A stretch of DNA of 64,000 nt from Beroe forskalii (lineage: Eukaryota; Ctenophora; Nuda; Beroida; Beroidae). The first letter of the stretch is position 1; every line of letters begins with the position of its first letter. Both the position numbers and the translations under genes were made by a program. Positions 1 to 13,800 of this stretch are shown one piece after another. The notes below the pieces were generated by a model, which ran no database searches, was not told the DNA's origin, and saw only the letters and a program-made list of their open reading frames with translations. The DNA is taken from the NCBI GenBank assembly GCA_011033025.1, contig WFMF01000301.1, positions 1 through 64,000 of the forward strand, read 5' to 3'.

Positions 1-826
1 TCTTAAACAGTGTAGAACAGACTGTTTCGTTCCGCCCTATAAGCACTGGGAATATATATTTAGTTTTATTCTATCCGCCGCACTTGGAAAATATATGCGA
101 AGAGACGTTAACAATTCACCATTCTGAACTATGATAATGACGTCATAGCTCTAGCCACCAGACTGTATTTCTGAAGAAGTTGGGTCCAGAGGAACGGATA
201 TAAAATAGTGTGTCCTGTGTGGTCTTGGTAAATTTTCAGTTCTTGCTTGAATCTGTTTTCTGTATTTTGGCACCGACGTTTAGTATTGCTGTAGCACAGA
301 CAAGGAATATATGAGGGCAAAGAAAATTTGTTCTTCAAAACACGGGATTTCATAGATTTTAAGGGACATAGATTTTAGGTTATCAAGATTTGGGAATAGA
401 CTGTATCACGGCATTGTCGACACAATCAAATTTCAGTCTTATCACGAAAAATGGTCGAAAAAATTTCGTCATAACGATGGTTAAGAATGGTGATTTGACG
501 ATGACATACCACCAACTTTTCCAGCATGACAGATGTGACAAATCATGAAGGCAGGACGTGACACGAAATCACGTGACATTAAATCACGTGACTTCATTGA
601 AATTTCCAAGATTACACACATTCGATGCTCTTGATATCTAATCGATGATATATTCGTTCACTCATATATAACGCCTGGTATATGAACCACATCTTGTGTC
701 ATGCTTGCTGGTTCTGATATTGGTTTGCTCAGCTTTATATCTGACTTCCATCTACTTGATAAGCATTCGTAGGAGCCGGAAATTAATAGTTATCAGTCTC
801 CATAGCAAGTGTAGTAACATGTTGAC

Positions 827-1345
827 TCAGACACTATTCAGTGTTGACTCTTTGATACCAATCTGACACCATTCTTCCTTGACACCAGTGTTCCTTGACA
901 CCGCCCTTTTCCTGATATCAGGTTTCCTTGACATCAGTCGTTTATTTCTGATTACAATGTTCCTTGACACCAGTCTTAGATGACAGCAGTCTTCTCGACA
1001 TCGTTGTTTCCTGACACCATTCTTCATTGAGAGCAGTCCTTCCTGACACCAGTCTTTCTTGACACCAGTCTTTCTTGACAGCAGTCTTTCCTGACACCGG
1101 TCTTACATGACAGCAGTTTACCTTGACACCAGTCTTCCTTGACACCAGTCTTTTCTGATGGTAATGGTCCTTGAAAGCAGTCTTTACTGACACCGGTCTT
1201 ACATGACAGCAGTTTACCTTGAAATCATTCTTCCTTGACAGCAGTCTTACACTCTTAAATGACACCAGTTTTCTTGACACCCGTCGTTCCTGACACTAGT
1301 CCTCCTTGACACCAGTCTTCCTTGACACCATTCCTTGGTATTGTA
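827..1345. repeat. Minisatellite, ~17-bp CTTGACACCAGTCTTTC-like unit (copy A)
   Basis: About 25-30 degenerate units built on TTGACACCAGTC and TGACAGCAGTC lie head to tail. The matching array in copy B (8453-8925) is shorter, so the array has changed length since the duplication. Two open frames on the minus strand follow from the repeat and are not treated as genes. Confidence 0.9.
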
Positions 1346-2535
1346 TACCTTGCTATCACTTTCAAAAGCCGAAGATAACTACGTTTAAATCCCCTTCCTA
1401 CAACGTCACATTTTACACTGATTTGAGCATTTAACTCTTCCCAGGAGTGCCTTATGTTTTTGGTAGGATTTATTAAAACACCTTAATTCGTATTAATCAG
1501 GTACGCTTATATCATAACGAAGCCAATTAATCATCGTTTATATAATCCATCGTGAGCGAGAAATAGGCGGATCTTGATGTCGATTGTCAACAATTCGTCA
1601 TTTCGAACAGTCATATTGGCGTAAGCCAGAGTCACCTATCACATATAATTTTGAAGCGCGTTAAGATTATTAATGTTATGATATAATATATATGATTTCG
1701 GAGAGTAATCACTATAATCAACATGATGAGTGATCGAGTACTGATCAAGAGAGATCACTGTCAAGTGTTTTCAGTCAAAGAGGTGTGACTGTTAGTCTAT
1801 TGCTAGAATATATACACTCCCAACATAATTCTATATGTCTAGTATAGGTGAAGTGAGATTAGGATTCTATGTAATATATAGTATAAGCGTTGACTTTCCA
1901 ATGGCATGTACACATGTCTTCTTTTTTTCGTATGTCGTCGTGTTTGTTTTCCTGGCGGAATTCGGTGGAACTCCATGACTCAATTCCGCCGAACTTGCAT
2001 CAACTCTCTGACGACAGCGATCCCCGATGTAATTTGAAATGTATTATGTGACTTTATGCAAAAATTATGCGCAATCATATAAGTAGCTCAATTCATGCTT
2101 TTCAACTTTTCTAGATTTTGACTCTTTCTTAAATTTGAACAATTTAACATTGTAGTGATACCAGTAATTTCAGTAGACAGGAGACTCAACATGATTATTG
2201 ATTCCAATATATCAGTTCGAACATGAGAACTCAGCCTATCGAAATATACTGCTAAGTCTTCAGTGTTAGCTAGTAACTATATATCGTTTTCTTGATGTCT
2301 ATATACACGGCCGTGTTGTTTTCGCGCGTGCTGTATACGTATAACCATCACTGATGGAGTTACGAAACCAGAGATGGAGTTATATAAACATGCGCGAAAG
2401 TCTCTCTCTAGAAACTCCATCAGTAGATTTCAAAACTCCATCAGTAGATTTCGAAAGTCCATCTCTAGATTTATATTCGGATTCTGACACGCTGAATTAC
2501 CGAATGTTACAAAAGTTAATTAAACATGCTTACAC

Positions 2536-2630
2536 TGTTTATTTACCCTGTTTATTTACCCTTTTTATTTACCCTGTTTATTTACCCTATTTAGTGTTTA
2601 TTTACCTTTATTTACCCTGTTTTACCTGAC
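2536..2630. repeat. TTTATTTACCCTG short tandem repeat
   Basis: Six to seven degenerate copies of a ~13-bp TTTATTTACCCTG unit lie inside the copy A insertion. Confidence 0.8.
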
Positions 2631-3274
2631 CCGTTTAATGAATTTAGCAAATGTACACATGCACAAAACGAACACCAAATACCAATCAACACAACACATT
2701 GTAATTACTGTGTACATTTGCACACCGTTATATGCTAGACAAGTGTGTCACGTGACGTCTGCTCGTAACACAGGTATAGAATGGAATGTGGCTGCTATAC
2801 ATTTTTGAGAGTAATTGCAATTGCAAATGTCGATGTACCTACACCATGAGTGGTACCGAGTTCTTTCGTTCTCAATTTTGATATTGTACACTTTGTTTGG
2901 TCGGTCCTTCAGTGTTCACATTCCGATGTATTGGTCTGTTGCTGATGATTTACACATTGCCAATTATGTTGTACTCGTACAATCATCATTCAAATGTGAA
3001 TGGATTCTCGAGAATTTGAGAATGTGTGTCTTTAATATTCACTTCGTGATTGTATCTTTTCGATTTGTTTGTACCATTGATTTTGCAAAAGTTTATGGAA
3101 ATGAACGTTTTGATGGAATCTATGTTCTTATGCTGATCGCCGCCTCTTCAAAAAAGCTTCAAAATACTTAAGTCAATGCACAAATGTGAATACTAATATA
3201 AATAATTCATAAGGTGTCCTGTTAGGGTCTAAATCTGTCCAAATTAAACTTATTTCGAATCGGCCGTGTATATA

Positions 3275-3443
3275 CTATATAACCACGCGCCAAGAGAGAG
3301 ACTTTTGATCTTCACATATAGCACTCACTGACGTTCGTACTATATGAGCAATTAGACACTCACTGCGTTCGCGCCTAATTGTAATTCACCACGCTGCGCG
3401 TGGCGAATTGCAAAAGTCTCTCTCTAGTCGCGTGGTTATATAG
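3275..3443. mobile_element. 169-bp MITE-like element with ~33-bp terminal inverted repeats
   Basis: The left end (3275-3307, starting CTATATAACCACGCG) is the near-exact inverse of the right end (3411-3443, ending CGCGTGGTTATATAG). The GAGAGAGACTTTTG tract is shared between the arms. There is no coding capacity. Confidence 0.8.
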
Positions 3444-4409
3444 TCTATAAAGGAGTTAACAAGTGTTAAATCCCTTCGATATAGAGACATAATAATCTTC
3501 CAATAGTAACATGATGTTTTACTTATCGGTTTTACTTTCGTAGCATTTCAAAGAGATGATAATTTTATGAGGCCATGTAACAGCTTCGAAAATGACAACT
3601 TTAGGAATCGGCTCCAAGCTGCACTAAAATATGTCTATAGTTGGTTAAAAGTGACGTCATTATCATGGCTTAAAGTGGCAAGTTGTTGATGTCGAACGGC
3701 CTTATATTTTTCGGGCATAACTCACGGCTGTCATCGAAATGTTGCGGATAATAACGTAGAAGTTAATAGATATAATATTAGAGAAATCGTGACTGTTATA
3801 ATTAAGAAGTGGTACAGTGCAACTTTCTGTCGAGAATGAGAAAGGGAGGGGACTAGGTCAACAATTCAGCATTTTAAAGAAACGTAGTGACGGTATGCCA
3901 ACCTCCAGCTTTTGTATTCGTGAGAAAGTCATTGATTCTATACCGAATAGAGTCGTCTCTATCCTATGCAGACAATGATATCTCAATCTAGTGATGTTGT
4001 TGCTACATTTTATCTTGATTACAAGTTTTATTACAGGATCGGGATGCCTTCAATACAGCTTAATTAATGTATCCCGGTTACATGTTTTGTTTTTTGCTTT
4101 GATTTGACAAGGATCGACAGAAAGATGGAATCCTGCCAAGTGCCAACCATTTACCACACATTGATATTATTTTCCCCAAAACCCGCTCAGACCAGCCTAA
4201 GATACTCTATCCGGATCTCTGAAACCCGTGCTAACACCACGCCTAGCACCACTGTGCAGTACTTGGTAGGATTGACACGCGTCCGATCTCGGACGCATAT
4301 CTGCGCTTCTTAATTGCGTGTGCATTGTGCAAGGCTATAACAGATCGGCCGATAAAACTAAGCCATATATAAGGACAACCTCCTGTGGTCGGGGATATTT
4401 CACGCCATG

Positions 4410-6781
4410 GGGTCTTCCATGAACGCATTTTGATACACTTACGAATACTGTCACGTGACATTTACGAATACTCTACAAGAATTTCGTCCATGAAACTCGG
4501 ACCCTTCTTCTTAAGTGAAGCGATTTGCGATTACTCTTGGACATTTACGAGTACTCCCTAAAATCCTTCTTAAGTGTGCGTGATTCACTGCGTGAAGGTG
4601 CGTGACCCTAATAAGAGTGTGCGTAAGTCAAAGAATACTCCTAAGTCAGTTCGTAAATTGTGCCAAGTTACGAAAAATCCTACGACCACTCTGGAGGGGT
4701 CTTACGAATACTCTTGACCCATTTCCCCTTAACGAGTTTAATGTAGAGTTGGACTTGGGCACGGTATTTCATGGTCCACATTTTGAGTTTAGAGGCAAAG
4801 AGCATTACGGCTCCCAAGTCCAACCTCCAAATTAACCAAATAATCCACATTGGATGATTTTATTCAAAGGCTTTTTATTCATCGTGGCTTGAAACGATGA
4901 TTGTTGACAAAATGACCTGCCCTCGATATGTTTGTATCTATCAAGTCACAATGATCGCCTTATATTTCTATTCTATAATTGAGGGTACGTCAGTCATGAT
5001 GCTCGACTTGTAAAAAGTGCATTTTTTTGCCATCTGTAAACGATCACGAGTTATATGGATCAGTTGTCAAGTGCCTATGCGATCATTATTGAACTTAAAT
5101 GTGTAGTTCATACATCTACGACCAAATAATGTTCAGGTTCAGGTCTCAGAAGCATGAATTTTTCAACCCTGCGATTGAAAGTGAATAAAAGAATCTAGGT
5201 GCGTTTTCAGTTCACTGAAACTGTATTCTGTACAATGTACATCATTGCTCAAGCAAAAACTGTACCTTTACCATTGCCTCTAAAACCAAACAAAAACATT
5301 AGGTAAGTATAACATCACATTTCGATCAAATAGGAAGGTACACGGCTATAAAAGACAATCACGTATGTTTCATGTTATCAAATCGGAAATAGCCAATATC
5401 ATGGACATCTCAAACTGTACCTAGACCTTCCTATTACAAAACCGAACGTTTCCAAAATCAAGATGTATTTTAGAATGCATCACGGTAGACATCATTGCAA
5501 ATTCAGCTAAATTTAGACGGTGAACGCAGAAATTGAACAATTATTGGTAAATAAAGAATTGACAGCTGAATGGAACCTTACCTTCCAAAAGTGGGTAGCA
5601 GGAGTAGCCAGGCTACTGAGGGGAAAATTTGACAAAACCGAGGGGATTTTCATGTCAAGATGCAGGCACGCGCCGAAATCTCGAAAAAAAACTTCGATTA
5701 AAAAAATCAACTTTATCCACAACTAAAGTTATCTAATAACAACTTAGATGAATTTTAACTGTAAAGATTCACTAAATAGGTGGGGGAGTACAAAGGGAAG
5801 TGAAGCTGAGGGGATTATGGTGTGATGACTAGATGGGGTAAGGGGAATCAAGGTGAGGAGATTTATAAGGTGGGGGAATTAAGGTGAGGGGAAGTAAGCT
5901 GAGTGGACGTAAAGTGAGAGGAATTAACTAATTATGATGGGGGGGGGGTGTGATGAGAGCAATTAACTAATTAAGGTGAAGGGAAGCGAGGTGAGGGGAA
6001 GTCACTTGGTGATTCGTGATGAGATGTAAGGTGAGGGGAAGTGAGGTGAGGAAAGTACATTACCAGATTGATCTCAGAGGCAGATTCAGGTGCAAAACCC
6101 TTAAAAAATTTTCGCCTGCGGCGGGCTGAACTGTGATCCAATAATGTCACTAAATTGATCCTAGACACAATCTCAGATGTGAAACTTTCAAAAATGGTTA
6201 CCTACGGCTGGTCGCTGGATGTTTTAATCACATTATACATTGACCAAATTGATCTCAGAAGCAGATTTAGGCACATAACCTTAAAAATTTTCGCCTGCGG
6301 CGGGCTGTTTTGATCCAATTATATGACTAGATTGATCCTAGACATATCTCAGATGTAAAACTTTCACAATTTTTGCCTACAGTACGGCTGGCTGTTTTAA
6401 TCACATTATACATTGACCAAATTGATTTCAGAAGCAGATTTAGGCACATAACCTTAAAAAATTTTCGCCTGCGGCGGGCTGTTTTGATCCAATTATATGA
6501 CTAAATTGATCCTAGACACAATCTCAGATGTAAAAATTTCGAAATTTTTGCCTTCGGCTGGCTGTTTAAATCACATGATAAATAACCAAATTGAGGAGGA
6601 TTCATGCAAAAACCTTGAAAATTTTCGCCTGGTGGGCTGTACTGATCGAATTATGTCACTTAATTGGCACATGGCTCCGAGCAAGCTTGAAACCGAGGGG
6701 ATTTTAATATCTGCTACCGAGGGGATTTTCATTTTTGGAAGGTAAGAATGGAACATTCAAAATTTAAAAGCATACGCATGA
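4410..6781. other. Unique spacer between the duplicated blocks, no supported gene
   Basis: I see no gene. 4410-4740 contains several forms of TTACGAATACTC and a CATGGGGTCTTCCATG palindromic stretch, both related in inverted orientation to sequence at 7020-7235, suggesting remnants of one larger inverted-repeat element. 5760-6060 is purine-rich, built on degenerate GGTGAGGGGAAGT units. The 69-residue and 68-residue ORFs at 5513-5726 overlap on opposite strands and match nothing I recognise. Confidence 0.6.
6064..6660. repeat. ~175-bp tandem repeat, three full units plus a partial
   Basis: Units begin near 6064, 6244, 6419 and 6591 with ATTGATCTCAGA-like sequence. Each contains TTTTCGCCTGCGGCGGGCTG, then GATCCTAGACACAATCTCAG and GGCTGTTTTAATCACATTAT. 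The fourth unit is truncated. No ORF persists across units. Confidence 0.88.
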
Positions 6782-7331
6782 TGAAGACAGTCGACAGAAG
6801 AACTAGAAAACGCTGAACAGTGAACGATGCCGCTAACTAAAAGGACACACTACAAATAGGTACATGAAATAGCTGTACTCAAAACATGTAACACTCATAC
6901 CACAACAAGTTTCCATATAAGGAATAATGAGTGTACTCTCCCGCTCTCAAATGCAGAGACTGCGTAAGTGCGTGAGAAATACTCAAACCCTATTGGTTGG
7001 TGTTCATTACACGTGACTATGTGAGAGAGTATTCGTAAATCAGAGAGTATTCGTAAATCAGTGTTCGTGGACAGTGCGCGTGATATTTTCGGATCGTCCG
7101 AACACGGTCCGAATGTTTCATGTACACTCTTGGAGAGTACTCGTAAAATCGGTACCCTATTCGTAAGTGCTACGAGTACTCTTAGACGATTGTTTCATGG
7201 AAGACCCCATGGAAGACCCCATGGAAGACCCCATATCCGAAAATATCATGTACCTATTTGTAGTGTGTCCTTTTAGTTAGCGGCATCGTTCACTGTTCAG
7301 CGTTTTCTAGTTCTTCTGTCGACTGTCTTCA
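6782..7331. mobile_element. Foldback / MITE-like element with 86-bp inverted arms
   Basis: 6782-6867 (starting TGAAGACAGTCGACAG) is the near-perfect reverse complement of 7246-7331. The ~378-bp interior holds a 12-bp tandem repeat (ATGGAAGACCCC, three units near 7199-7234) and ATTCGTAAATCAGAGAGT repeats. No transposase-like frame is present. I found no clear target-site duplication. Confidence 0.85.
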
Positions 7332-7619
7332 GATTTATAACATATATATAACCGTTTGGGTGCGTGGGCATTGTCTTAAATTTGTAAGTATCGACGAATT
7401 CGGCAGAAATGATGGTCGGGAAGTGAAAATAAGACAGGTTAACGAAATCAACTAGCAAGTTTAAATCGTGATAATTTCGTCAGTCAGGGTGCTGGCAACG
7501 CGTTCTTACGGCATCAGCCTGTGTCGAAGGGCAAGCGCTTTCCCATTCTTCACCGGTTTATGACCGCCCATTTTAGGTTTAGTTCTATCTAACATTTAGC
7601 ATCATTACAGATATTGCCA

Positions 7620-10600
7620 TCTTAAACAGTATAGAACAGACTGTTTCGTTCCGCCCTATAAGCACTGGGAATATATATTTAGTTTTATTCTATCCGCCGC
7701 TCTTGGAAAATATATGCGGTGAGACGTCACCAATTCACCGTTCTGAACTATGATAATGACGTCATAGCTCTAGCCACCAGACTGTATTTCTGAAGAAGTT
7801 GGGTCCGGAGGAACGGATAGAAAATAGTGTGTCCTGTGTGGTCTTGGTAAATTTTCAGTTCTTGCTTGAATCTGTTTTCTGTATTTTGGCATCGACGTTT
7901 AGTATTGCTGTAGCACAGACAAGGAATATATGAGGGCAAAGAAAATTTTCCCTTCAAAACACGGGATTTCATAGATTTTAAGGGACATAGATTTTAGGTT
8001 ATCAAGATTTGGGAATAGACAGTCTCACGGCCTCGTCAACACAATCAAATTTCAGTCTTAATACGAAAAATTGTCGAAAAATTTCGTCATAACGATGGTT
8101 AAGAATGGTGATTTGACGACGACATACAACCAACTTTTCCAGCATGACAGATGTGACAAATCATAAAGCCAGGACGTGACACAAAATCACGTGACATTAA
8201 ATCACGTGACTTCATTGAAATTTCGAAGATTACACACATTCGATGCTCTTGATATCTAATCGATGATATATTCGTTCACTCATATATAACGCCTGGTTAT
8301 CTTGTATCATTCATCTTGTATCATGCTTGCTGGTTCTGATATTGGTTTGCTCAGCTTTATATCTGACTTCCATCTACTTGAGAAGCATTCGTAGGAGCCG
8401 GAAATTAATAGTTATCAGTCTCCATAGCAAGTGTAGTAACATGTAGACACTATTCAGTGTTGACTCTTTGATACCAATCTGACACCATTTTTCCTTGACA
8501 CCGCCCTTTTCCTGACATCAGGTTTCCTTGACATCAGTCGTTTATTTCTGATTACAATGTTCCTTGACACCAGTCTTAGATGACAGCAGTCTTCTCTGAC
8601 ATCATTGTTTCCTGACACCATTCTTCATTGAGAGCAGTCTTTCTTCACAGCAGTCTTTCCTGACACCGGTCTTACATGACAGCAGTTTACCTTGACATCA
8701 TTCTTCTTTGACACCAGTCTTCCTTGACACCAGTCTTTTCTGATGGTAATGTTCCTTGAAAGCAGTCTTTACTGACACCGGTCTTACATGACAGCAGTTT
8801 ACCTTGAAATCATTCTTCCTTGACAGCAGTCTTACACTCTTACATGACACCAGTTTTCTTGACACCCGTCGTTCTTGACACTAGTCCTCCTTGACACCAG
8901 TCTTCCTTGACACCATTCCTTGGTATTGTATACCTTGCTATCACTATCAAAAGGCAAAGATAACTACGTTTAAATCCCCTTCCTACAACGTCACATTTAA
9001 CACTGATTTGAGCATTTAACTCTTCCCAGGAGCGCCTATGATGTTTTTGGTAGGATTTATTAAAACACTGTAATTCGTATTAATCAGGTACGCTTATATC
9101 ATAACGAAGCCAATTAATCATCGTTTATATAATCCATCGTGAGCAAGAAATAGGCGGATCTTGATGTCGATTGTCAACAATTCGTCATTTCGAACAGTCA
9201 TATTGACAACAGCCAGAGTCGCCTACCACATATAATTTTGAAGCGCGTTAAGATTATTGATGTTATGATATTATAATATATATGATTTCGGAGAGTAATC
9301 ACTAATCAACATGATGAGTGATCGAGTACTGATCAAGAGAGATCACTGTCAAGTGTTTTCAGTCAAAGAGGTGTGACTGTTAGTCTATTGCTAGAATATA
9401 TACACTCCCAACATAATTCTATATGTCTAGTATTGGTGAAGTGAGATTAGGATTCTATGTAATATATAGTATAAGCGTTGACTTTCCAATGGCATGTACA
9501 CATGTCTTCTTTTTTCGTATGTCGTCGTGTTTGTTTTCCTGGCGGAATTCGGTGGAACTCCATGACTCAATTCCGCCGAACTTGCATCAACTCTCTGACG
9601 ACAGCGATCCCCGATGTAATTTGAAATGTATTATGTGACTTTATGCAAAAATTATGCGCAATCATATAGCTCAATTCATGCTTTTGAACTTTTCTAGATT
9701 TTTACTCTTTCTTAAATTTGAACAATTTAACATTGTAGTGATACCAGTAATTTCAGTAGACTGAAGACTCATACATGATTATTGATTCCAATATATCAGT
9801 TCGAACATGAGAACCCAGCCTATCCAAATATACTGCTAAGTCTTCAGTGTTAGCTAGTAACTATATATCGTTTTCTTGATGTCTATAAAGGAGTTAACAA
9901 GTGTTAAATCCCTTCGATATAGAGACATAATAATCTTCCAATAGTAACATGATGTTTTACTTATCGGTTTTACTTTCGCAGCATTTCAAAGAGATGATAA
10001 TTTTATGAGGCCATGTAACAGCTTCGAAAATGACAACTTTAGGAATTGGCTCCAAGTTGCACTAAAATATGTCTATAGGTGGTTAAAAGTGACGTCATTA
10101 TCATGGCTTAAAGTGACGAATTGTTGATGTCGAACGGCCTTATATTTTTCGGGCATGACTCACGGCTGTCATCAAAATGTTGCGGATAATAACGTAGAAG
10201 TTAATAGATATAATATCAGAGAAATCGTGACTGTTATAATTAAGAAGTGGTACAGTGCAACTTTCTGTCGAGAAGGAGAAAGGGAGGGGACTAGGTCAAC
10301 AATTCGACATTTTAAAGAAACGTAGTGACGGTATGCCAACCTCCAGCTTTTGTATTCGTGAGAGAGTCATTGATTCTATAACGAATAGAGTCGTCTCTAT
10401 CCTATGCAGACAATGATATCTCAATCTAGTGATGTTGTTCCTACATTTTATCTTGATTACAAGTTTTATTACAGGATTAAGATGCCTTCAATCCAGCTTA
10501 AAAGTATCCTGGATACGTGTTCAGTTTTGCTTTGATTTGACAAGGATCGACAGAAAGATGGAATCCTGCCAAGTGCCAACCATTTACCACATATTGATAT

Positions 10601-10847
10601 TATTTTCCCAAAAACCCACTCAGACCAGTCTAAGACACTCTGTCAGGATCTCTGAAACCCGTGCTTACACCACGCCTAGCACCACTTAGCAGTACTTGGT
10701 AGGATTGACACGCGTCCGATCTCGGACGCATCTGCGCTTCTTAATTGCATGTGCATTGTGCAAGGCTATAACAGAGCGGCCGATAAAACTAAGCCATATA
10801 TAAGTACAACCTCCACTCTCCAGTGGTCGGTGATATTTCACGCCATG
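7620..10847. repeat. Segmental duplication, copy B
   Basis: Counterpart of 1-4409, in the same orientation, without the 1146-bp insertion. The homology ends at CACGCCATG (about 10839-10847). Like copy A it holds the TGACACCA minisatellite but no recognisable gene. Confidence 0.93.
8453..8925. repeat. Minisatellite, TTGACACCAGTC unit (copy B)
   Basis: Shorter allele-like version of the array at 827-1345, with the same flanks (CATAGCAAGTGTAGTAACAT on the left, ACCATTCCTTGGTATTGTAT on the right). Confidence 0.9.
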
Positions 10848-13800
10848 CCGTTTCTCGTTCCAGTGATTTCTCTGATGGTCTGCCTGAAAGCTGGAGTGAG
10901 GATTGTGAGCACTGAGTACTTAGTTGAGGAGTGAGGAGTGGGCACGTAGGTTTGCCGTATTGGAGTGAGCAGTTGTCAACGATTTGCAGGCAGTCAACCA
11001 ACCCTTACGATATATGGTGCTTGGTGGCTTCATTTTGCTAGTGATCGTTATATAGTGGTAGGATCTTCATTAGATCATTAAAGTGCATGAAAAACGTGTT
11101 CATCCGTCAATGGTGAGAGGGTGGGTTTCTGCCACCAGCTCAATCATTGGCAGAAGTGAGAAGGTATTATGGTTCCCATTGCCCAATTCCTTTTATTGGT
11201 TGCAGAGTTTGAGAGTTGGTGACGTTAAAAGGGAATGGATGACTTCCAAACACATTTTGCTTGTGCAAACTTGTACTTCGTAATCCCATTGTAACGTTGA
11301 TGTCGCCAGTTCTGAGAACGCCTTTTGTTATTTCCACACGGCCACCATTTGTACGTACAGAAGAGCCACGTACGAAAATGGTGCCCCGCGAGTGGAAAAT
11401 TTCAGAATCATATTTGTCATTTATCAAATATTGTTTATGTTGGCGATAGAGGCACGATCGTGAGAGGTGTTGCGAATTCCACTATATTTTTGATCAAATT
11501 TGGCTCATATATTGACGATGACTCTTTTTCAAAAAGTACGGAAGTAAAAAATGGTCACATTTGTTCTAAAACTTCCTACTCTGTGTATACCAATAACACT
11601 CGTTGAGGTGGCAGGTCATTCATGCCAAGTGCCGGACAGAACGTCCGATTATTATATTTATTAGCATTAATAACCAGACTTTGACAGGCCGTTGAAAAGG
11701 CCTGGAAAGCAGCAACAATACTCCTACCGTTGATCACAGTATAATATAGGTGGTGTAGTGTAGGGATAGAACAGGTGGTATGGGGCGTGATGTCATAATC
11801 AGGGTTTAGAATGGTGTTTCGGTGACGAAAAACGAGCAATTTATATTTTATTTTTCCGTACGCGGCTCCCATTATTCTATTATATTGTTTTAATGACGAC
11901 AGTGATAGATTATTATAACACAAATATATAAAACTTATGATCATATGTTATATGATTTCCACTACTACCAAGCAGCCTCTCACCAACCTCTTATATTTAT
12001 TAACTTCTAATTTTCCTATTTCTAAGCGCGAGGGAGAAAATAACTGTCTGTTTTCCGAGCTGCAACTTTTGTTTACTTTTAATTCAAATCGTACATCAGT
12101 TATTTTTAGAATTATTTTTTTGGAAATTTAGAACTTGAAAATTTACCAGAAATATAAATGGAGAATGGAAATGCATCTATATACGAACTCAACTTGACCG
12201 GTGTAATTGATTCGTAATGACTGACCTTAATATTTCGAGGAAAAGCGAGACTTGAAATCCAGTGCCTTTGGTTGAGGCTATATACTATGCAAATTGTACA
12301 CATTCTCTCGGGGATTTATGATGTTTATCACTGCTGTAGGTTTGCTTCCCTGAGTGAAACAAGAAAGGGTTTCGTCATCAACTTGCCACTCTCAGCCATG
12401 ATTGTAAAATGGCGACTAAATATTTGCCGCTTGTTCGTGCGTGATCATCAGATTTGCTAATATTTCTCGAGTTTCTCAACGTTGTAGGCATGATTTCTTA
12501 ATCGTTCCAAATGTCTGGGCTAAGTGTATTTCACTGTCTCGTAAATGAGTGGTTTCCTGGGAGGAAGCACAAGTCTTTCTCAGCTTTTCAGATTATTTTT
12601 TATCAAGTTGCAAACCATTTACCATTCCTCACCACTTTCTAGTTTCTTTTTTTCGGTTATCATGGCTCGTATAAATGTTTGCTATTCTAGAAAACGTTTT
12701 AAAAATGATTGAACATGGTGCATCGTAAATAATGAGTTATGCAAGTGCTAGCTTAACAAATTATGCCCTTATTTACTTTATAAACATAGATTTATAAACA
12801 TTATTAAACATAAATTGTTGATTAAAAACTGTTAAGGAGTTGATTTCTTTTAAAAAATAAACATCGAATCCGGTGTTGAATCATCGCGGTATTTCTCATC
12901 CAACAATCTAGCAGACACGTCATTTCATTTCACTTTCCGATAAGTGAGCAACAGTGGCAGAGTATGAACCATGATTCGCTATATTTTGGTAGGATATTTT
13001 GGTAGGATTCTACGAACTTTAGAACTTTTTGCCATGGAAGAGTCTGGTATTGGACGTAGAAGTCTCTCACTGGTCACCTCGTGCGACCGGCACGGACACA
13101 TCAGCGGCGCCAGAGCGGCGCCTGAAGCAGCGGCGCCGGACTGGCGATCTCCAGCCTCTCCAGAGATAACAAAGCGGCGTATTTTGTGCAGCCCTCTGAT
13201 AGGATGCCTCTTGTGAACAAGTGGAACTCGGAAACTAGGCGGGCAAACATCATCATTTCACAATTTCAAACCCTGATAATGACGTCACTAAACTCTGTTT
13301 ATCCTTTGAGTTCCCAGTATATATGTCAACATTAAAATCATTAGTCACTACCGATCTCGGAGAACATGGTATATGTTGCAGTGTGCCTGGAAACATATCC
13401 CAGGTTCTTAAAAATTGGTACCGATTAAAAACATACACATACGCAGTTGTATCACCCACGTGCGCGCGCGGAGAAAAAAAGCCCGCGCGCGCGGGAAAAT
13501 CTCGACAAATATATTATATACGCTGATCTTTGAGCTACCATATCATGGTTCATACCAGCAGCAATATATTAGCTATATTTTACAAGCGTATCAATATATG
13601 ATAGGACGGATCAACACACTCATACTAACTACCAATATTTATATACCTACATAGCCAGAAGATCAATCTAACTCGGAAGGACTAATAGATTACATAAACC
13701 CCCACGCTTAACTAGCTAGTGAACCAAGAGAGGGGAAATAGACCGACCGTTCCCACCACGTCGAATCGAAGAGCTTCAATATATATCAATCTTATAAGCC

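Larger units (their letters stand above)
2304..3449. mobile_element. Composite transposon-like insertion present only in copy A
   Basis: Copy B reads through an intact site (single GTCTATA near 9880), while copy A has GTCTATA on both sides of a 1146-bp insert (2297-2303 and 3443-3449), which looks like a 7-bp target-site duplication. The left end begins TACACGGCCG and its inverse CGGCCGTGTA recurs internally at 3261-3270, so a ~970-bp inverted-repeat unit abuts a second element (3275-3443). No transposase was recognised; the ORFs at 2354-2629 and 2815-3171 have no family features, so the insert is probably non-autonomous. Confidence 0.75.
1..4409. repeat. Segmental duplication, copy A (left edge outside window)
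   Basis: This stretch is repeated at 7620-10847 at high identity with scattered substitutions and small indels. Alignment runs from the first base of the window to the shared string CACGCCATG at 4401-4409, after which the copies diverge abruptly. Copy A carries a 1146-bp insertion (2304-3449) that copy B lacks. Because copy A begins at the window edge, the true unit may extend further left. No reading frame here looks like a gene: the short ORFs lack recognisable domains and are not better conserved than their surroundings. Confidence 0.93.

Noticed and set aside
2354..3171. ORFs of 91 and 118 residues in the copy A insertion
   Set aside because: The first is largely a translation of local repeats (TPSVDF and the TTTACCCTG tract). 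The second has no transposase or other family feature.
11576..11944. 122-residue minus-strand ORF
   Set aside because: No recognisable domain, no conserved pattern and no splice partners; it could be chance in AT-rich DNA. The least certain of the rejections.
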